Assembly (NCBI GenBank): GCA_036001225.1
Contig: DASYUM010000055.1
Span: 1 to 16,298 of the forward strand
Direction: 5' to 3'
Length of the DNA stretch: 16,298 nt
Origin: DASYUM01 sp036001225
Lineage (GTDB): Bacteria; Methylomirabilota; Methylomirabilia; Rokubacteriales; DASRDR01
Shown here: piece by piece, positions 13,474-16,298 of the stretch
How the letters are laid out: the number at the start of each line of letters is the position of its first letter
Position numbering within the stretch: the first letter of the stretch is position 1
Position numbers and translations under genes: made by a program
The notes under the pieces: model-generated
The model's database searches: none
What the model was told of the DNA's origin: nothing
The model's input: the letters and a program-made list of their open reading frames with translations, nothing else

Positions 13474-13513
13474 ACCCGACCTCCCACGGGCCGAACGTGC
13501 TCACACCCGACCT
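13467..13513 (-). repeat. Pair of 16-bp direct repeats around translation starts
   Basis: TGCTCATACCCGACCT (13467-13482) and TGCTCACACCCGACCT (13498-13513) differ at one base and are 31 bp apart, about three helical turns. On the transcribed strand they read AGGTCGGGTRTGAGCA, and one copy contains the leader ATG while the other contains GTG. Confidence 0.6.
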
Positions 13514-13530
13514 GTCGCGGGACCGGGGCC

Positions 13531-13559
13531 TGTATCGCACAACATGTTGGGGGTGTCAA
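13531..13559 (-). promoter_or_regulatory. Sigma70-type promoter for the coiled-coil transcript
   Basis: Read leftward, a perfect TTGACA (13554-13559) is followed by a 17-base spacer and GATACA (13531-13536) with an extended -10 TGC just before it. The predicted start is near 13524. It separates this gene from the upstream ABC operon. Confidence 0.6.
13540..13549. promoter_or_regulatory. Palindrome CAACATGTTG inside the promoter spacer
   Basis: A perfect 10-bp palindrome lies between the -35 and -10 boxes, where a bound repressor would block RNA polymerase or a MerR-type activator could act. The A/T content is conspicuous against the GC-rich surroundings. Confidence 0.45.
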
Positions 13560-13618
13560 GCGAGAACTGGCCCGCGGCGGTTCGAACGCGCGCGGTCAGC
13601 GCGCCGCGAGCCGGCGGG

Positions 13619-14689
13619 TCACCGGCCCGGGTGTCCCACGCCCCGCAGGCTCAGCTCGCGCGCGCGGTGACAGCTCACGAAGTGCCCGGGCTCGACGGGC
13701 TCCAGGGCCGGCGTCTCGGTCCGGCAGCGCTCGACGGCGTACGGGCAGCGCGGGTGGAAGTAGCAACCGGTGGGCGGATGGGCGGGGTCGGCCACTTCGC
13801 CCTCGAGCACGATCCGGCGAGCGCGAAGCCGGGGATCGGGCTTGGGGACCGCCGACAGCAGCGCCTCCGTGTAGGGGTGACGCGGCGCGGTGAACAGCCG
13901 CTCGGTGTCGGCCAGCTCCACGATCCGGCCGACGTACATGACGGCGACGCGGTCGCTCACGTGCTTGACCACCGAGAGGTCGTGGGCCACGAAGAGGTAG
14001 GTGAGCCCGAGTCGGGCCTGGAGATCCTGCATCAGGTTGAGGATCTGGGCCTGGACCGAGACGTCGAGCGCGGAGACGGGCTCGTCGGCGACCACCAGGC
14101 TGGGGTTCAGCGCCAGCGCGCGGGCGATGCCGATCCGCTGCCGCTGGCCGCCCGAAAACGCGTGCGGGTACCGGCGCATGTACTCGGGGCGCAAGCCGAC
14201 CAGCCGCAGCAGCTCGGCCACCCGCTCGAGCCGCTCCCGCCGCGTTCCCACGCGGTTGGCGACCAGCGGCTCGGCGATGATGTCGAGGAGGGTCCGCCGG
14301 GGGTTGAGCGAGGAGAAGGGGTCCTGAAAGATCATCTGCATCTGGCGGCGGAGGGGACGGAGCTGGCGCTTGGGGAGGGCCGCCACGTCGAGCACGGTGC
14401 CGTCGCTGGCCCGGAACAGGATCTCCCCCGCTGTCGGCGTCAGCGCGCGCAGGATGCAGCGGGCGGTCGTTGTCTTGCCGCAGCCGCTCTCGCCGACCAG
14501 CGAGAGCGTCTCGCCCTTCTCGACGGCGAAGCTCACGTCGTCCACCGCGCGGACGTGACCCACCACCTGGCGGAGGAATCCGCGGTGGATGGGGAAGAAT
14601 TTCTGGAGCCGCTGCACGGTCAGCACGTGCCGGCCGTTCGGCTCCGGCGCGGCCGCGGGAACCCGCACGCCCGTCGTCAGGGTCGTCAT
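13619..14689 (-). CDS. Peptide ABC transporter ATP-binding protein, DppF/OppF type
   Basis: This 356-aa cytoplasmic ATPase is one of the two nucleotide-binding subunits of an oligopeptide importer. It has the OppF-specific opening LQKFFPIHRGFL, Walker A GESGCGKT (66-73), Q-loop Gln122 in FQDPFSSLNP, signature FSGGQRQR (178-185), Walker B LVVADE (198-203) and H-loop His236 in VAHDLSVV. The C-terminal oligopeptide-ABC extension carries cysteines 309, 315, 322 and 340 in GCYFHPRCP and its continuation, an arrangement reported to bind an iron-sulfur cluster in some homologues. The ATG at 14689 overlaps the DppD stop codon by 4 bases (ATGA). It ends the leftward ABC operon; the coiled-coil gene beyond has its own promoter. 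Confidence 0.94.
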   Translation of the reverse strand: MTTLTTGVRVPAAAPEPNGRHVLTVQRLQKFFPIHRGFLRQVVGHVRAVDDVSFAVEKGETLSLVGESGCGKTTTARCILRALTPTAGEILFRASDGTVLDVAALPKRQLRPLRRQMQMIFQDPFSSLNPRRTLLDIIAEPLVANRVGTRRERLERVAELLRLVGLRPEYMRRYPHAFSGGQRQRIGIARALALNPSLVVADEPVSALDVSVQAQILNLMQDLQARLGLTYLFVAHDLSVVKHVSDRVAVMYVGRIVELADTERLFTAPRHPYTEALLSAVPKPDPRLRARRIVLEGEVADPAHPPTGCYFHPRCPYAVERCRTETPALEPVEPGHFVSCHRARELSLRGVGHPGR

Positions 14690-15744
14690 CCGCCGGGGGG
14701 GTGATAGAGGAAGCAGCTCACCGCTTGCGCGTCGCCGATCCCCCGCAGGGCCGGCTCGTTCCGGTCGCAGACGCCCGGCATGAAGTCGGGGCAGCGTGGG
14801 TGGAACGGGCAGCCGGCCGGCCGGTTGTAGGGGTGCGGGATGGAGCCCGCGATGGTGGGGAGCTTCGTGCGCACGGCCGCCTGGATCGAGGGGATCGAGC
14901 GCAGGAGCGCCCGCGTGTAGGGGTGCTTGGGGGCGTGGAAGATGGCGTCCACCGGCCCCTCTTCCACCACCCGGCCGAGGTACATGACCACGACCTCGTC
15001 GCACATCTCGGCCACCACGCCCAGGTTGTGGGTGATGAGGATGATCGCCATCCCCTCCTCGGCCTGGAGCCGGCGCAGGAGGTCGAGGATCTGAGCCTGG
15101 GTGGTCACGTCGAGGGCGGTGGTCGGCTCGTCGGCGATCAGGATCCGCGGCCCACAGGAGAGAGCGAGCGCGATCATCGCCCGCTGGCGCAGGCCGCCGC
15201 TGAGCTGGAAGGCGTACTCGTCCACCCGGCGCTCGGGCCGGGGGACGCCCACCAGCCGCAGCATCTCGATCGCCTTGTCGCGGGCCTCGCGCTTCCCCAG
15301 CTGCTGGTGGAGCATGATCGTCTCCACCATCTGGTTGCCGATCGTGTGGACCGGGCTGAACGAGCTCATCGGCTCCTGGAAGACGAGCCCGATGTCCTCG
15401 CCCCGGATGTGGCGCATCTCTCGGCCGGTCGCGTCCAGCCGGGTGAGGTCCACTGCACCGCCGCCCGCCACGTCGCGGTGCAGCACGATGCTGCCACTCA
15501 CGATGCGGCCGGGACGCTCGACGATGCGGAGGATCGAGCGGGCAGTGACGCTCTTGCCACAGCCGCTCTCGCCCACGATGCCGAGCGTCCCCCCGGCCGC
15601 GACGTCGAAGCTCGCCCCGTCGACGGCCTTGACGATCCCCTCGTCCTGGAAGAAGTAGGTCCGCAGGTCGCGGACGGAGAGGATCGGCGCCGAGTCCCTC
15701 TCCCCGCCGGGGGACGAGGGAAGGATGCGGGGGCTAGTGCCCAT
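14686..15744 (-). CDS. Peptide ABC transporter ATP-binding protein, DppD/OppD type
   Basis: This 352-aa ATPase pairs with the DppF-like subunit. Visible motifs are LSVRDLRTYF (22-31), Walker A GESGCGKS (58-65), Q-loop Gln123 in FQEPMSSFSPV, signature LSGGLRQR (181-188), Walker B ILIADE (201-206) and H-loop His239 in ITHNLGVVAEMCD, with Asn in place of the more usual Asp after the His. The C-terminal cysteines 312, 318, 326 and 344 follow the GCPFHPRCP pattern of oligopeptide importers. The ATG at 15744 overlaps the permease stop by 11 bases and has no strong ribosome-binding site, so coupling with the permease gene is likely. About 20 residues precede the first strand, which is slightly long; a downstream start cannot be ruled out. 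Confidence 0.93.
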   Translation of the reverse strand: MGTSPRILPSSPGGERDSAPILSVRDLRTYFFQDEGIVKAVDGASFDVAAGGTLGIVGESGCGKSVTARSILRIVERPGRIVSGSIVLHRDVAGGGAVDLTRLDATGREMRHIRGEDIGLVFQEPMSSFSPVHTIGNQMVETIMLHQQLGKREARDKAIEMLRLVGVPRPERRVDEYAFQLSGGLRQRAMIALALSCGPRILIADEPTTALDVTTQAQILDLLRRLQAEEGMAIILITHNLGVVAEMCDEVVVMYLGRVVEEGPVDAIFHAPKHPYTRALLRSIPSIQAAVRTKLPTIAGSIPHPYNRPAGCPFHPRCPDFMPGVCDRNEPALRGIGDAQAVSCFLYHPPGG

Positions 15745-16297
15745 AGGGGTCCGCCGCGTCGCGCAACCCGTCGCCCATGAAGTTGAAGGCGAGGATCACC
15801 AGCGCGACCGGGACCGACGGAAGCAGGAGCCAGGGCGAGATGGCCAGGGACTGGATGTTCTGGGCCTGCTGGAGGAGGACGCCCCAGCTGATGGCCGGCG
15901 GCCGGAGGCCGAGGCCGAGGAAAGAGAGCGACGTCTCGCTGATGATCATGGCCGGGAGGGCCAGCGTGGTCGCCGCGATGATGTGGCTCAGGAACGAGGG
16001 GACCAGGTGGCTCACGATGATCCGCATCTGCCCGGTCCCGCAGAGCTCGGCGGCCATGACGAAGTCTTCCTCGCGGAGGGCCAGGAAGCGGCCGCGCACC
16101 ACGCGGGCCAGCTCGGTCCAGCCGACGAGCGAGATGATGACCGTGATCGCGAAGTAGACTTGGATGACCGTCCAGTCGTTCGGCAGGGCGGCCGCCAGCC
16201 CCATCCACAGGGGGATGGTCGGGATCGAGCGGAAGATCTCGATGACGCGCTGGATGACGGTGTCGACGACGCCGCCGTAGAGCCCCGAGATGCCGCC
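15734..16297 (-). CDS. Peptide ABC transporter permease, DppC/OppC type, N-terminus beyond window
   Basis: The last 188 residues of a DppC-type permease are visible, running out of the right edge. They include GLYGGVVDTVIQRVIEIFRS, matching the loop before the conserved membrane helices, the EAA loop AAELCGTGQMRIIVSHLVPS that docks the ATPase, membrane segments with LALPAMIISETSLSFLGLGL and LPSVPVALVILAFNFMGDGL, and the terminal GDGLRDAADP. It is the upstream gene of the DppD-DppF pair. Roughly 100 N-terminal residues, and presumably a DppB permease and binding protein, lie beyond the window. It is a distinct paralogue of the rightward DppC-like gene at 11386-12240. Confidence 0.92.
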   Translation of the reverse strand, partial: GGISGLYGGVVDTVIQRVIEIFRSIPTIPLWMGLAAALPNDWTVIQVYFAITVIISLVGWTELARVVRGRFLALREEDFVMAAELCGTGQMRIIVSHLVPSFLSHIIAATTLALPAMIISETSLSFLGLGLRPPAISWGVLLQQAQNIQSLAISPWLLLPSVPVALVILAFNFMGDGLRDAADPYGH

Positions 16298-16298
16298 C

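Noticed and set aside
13295..13504. Leftward open frame starting at GTG in the upstream direct repeat
   Set aside because: It becomes Pro/Arg/Ser low-complexity and is out of frame with the recognisable strand-helix-strand domain; most likely a shadow.
13112..14704. Rightward 530-codon open frame opposite the DppF gene
   Set aside because: Antisense shadow; the opposite strand holds all ABC ATPase motifs.
1..16298. Search for CRISPR arrays, tRNA/rRNA genes, transposases and attachment sites
   Set aside because: No regularly spaced repeats, cloverleaf-like sequences or transposase motifs were seen by eye; a covariance-model scan would be needed to exclude small RNAs.

Overview
The window is a very GC-rich, densely coded bacterial chromosome segment with strong G/C third-position bias throughout. 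The gene content (PilT, oligopeptide ABC operons, NADH pyrophosphatase, an orphan hybrid histidine kinase) and a coiled-coil protein type that I recall from Candidatus Rokubacteria/Methylomirabilota genomes suggest a soil or subsurface bacterium of that kind. The phylum is an inference from style and memory. No rRNA, tRNA, CRISPR array or transposase is visible.

Left end (1-2469). A leftward operon holds a 59-aa protein with a predicted Sm-like barrel, a 469-aa GspE/PilB-like protein that keeps its MshEN (c-di-GMP-type) N-domain but has lost Walker A, Walker B and His-box residues, and pilT, cut by the window edge. The operon's promoter lies back to back with the promoter of a rightward GAF-PAS-HisKA-HATPase-REC hybrid kinase (2494-4617).

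Middle (4617-12240). A double-hairpin element ends the kinase gene. A YbaK-type deacylase gene (leftward) and an NADH pyrophosphatase gene (rightward) diverge from a shared region in which both predicted transcription starts fall on or within a few bases of the start codon, suggesting leaderless mRNAs. The rightward operon continues with an LDH2/MDH2-type oxidoreductase, a Met_dep_hydrolase-type amidohydrolase (candidate dipeptidase), a secreted peptide-binding protein, then DppB- and DppC-like permeases. A second copy of the double-hairpin element, with a compensatory base-pair change, sits between the binding-protein gene and the permeases. This operon has no ATPase genes.

Right end (12240-16298). 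All genes read leftward: the end of a DppC permease, then DppD and DppF ATPases; a strong sigma70-type promoter with an internal palindrome, followed by a 10-codon cysteine-rich leader ORF and a coiled-coil gene fused in frame to an upstream Arg-rich domain; and a 42-aa single-span membrane protein preceded by a consensus sigma54 promoter. The two ABC transporter halves converge, and the leftward ATPases could also serve the ATPase-less rightward operon.

The most interesting items are the dead PilB-like protein beside pilT, the sigma54-driven mini membrane protein, the covarying double-hairpin repeat, and the leaderless divergent pair.
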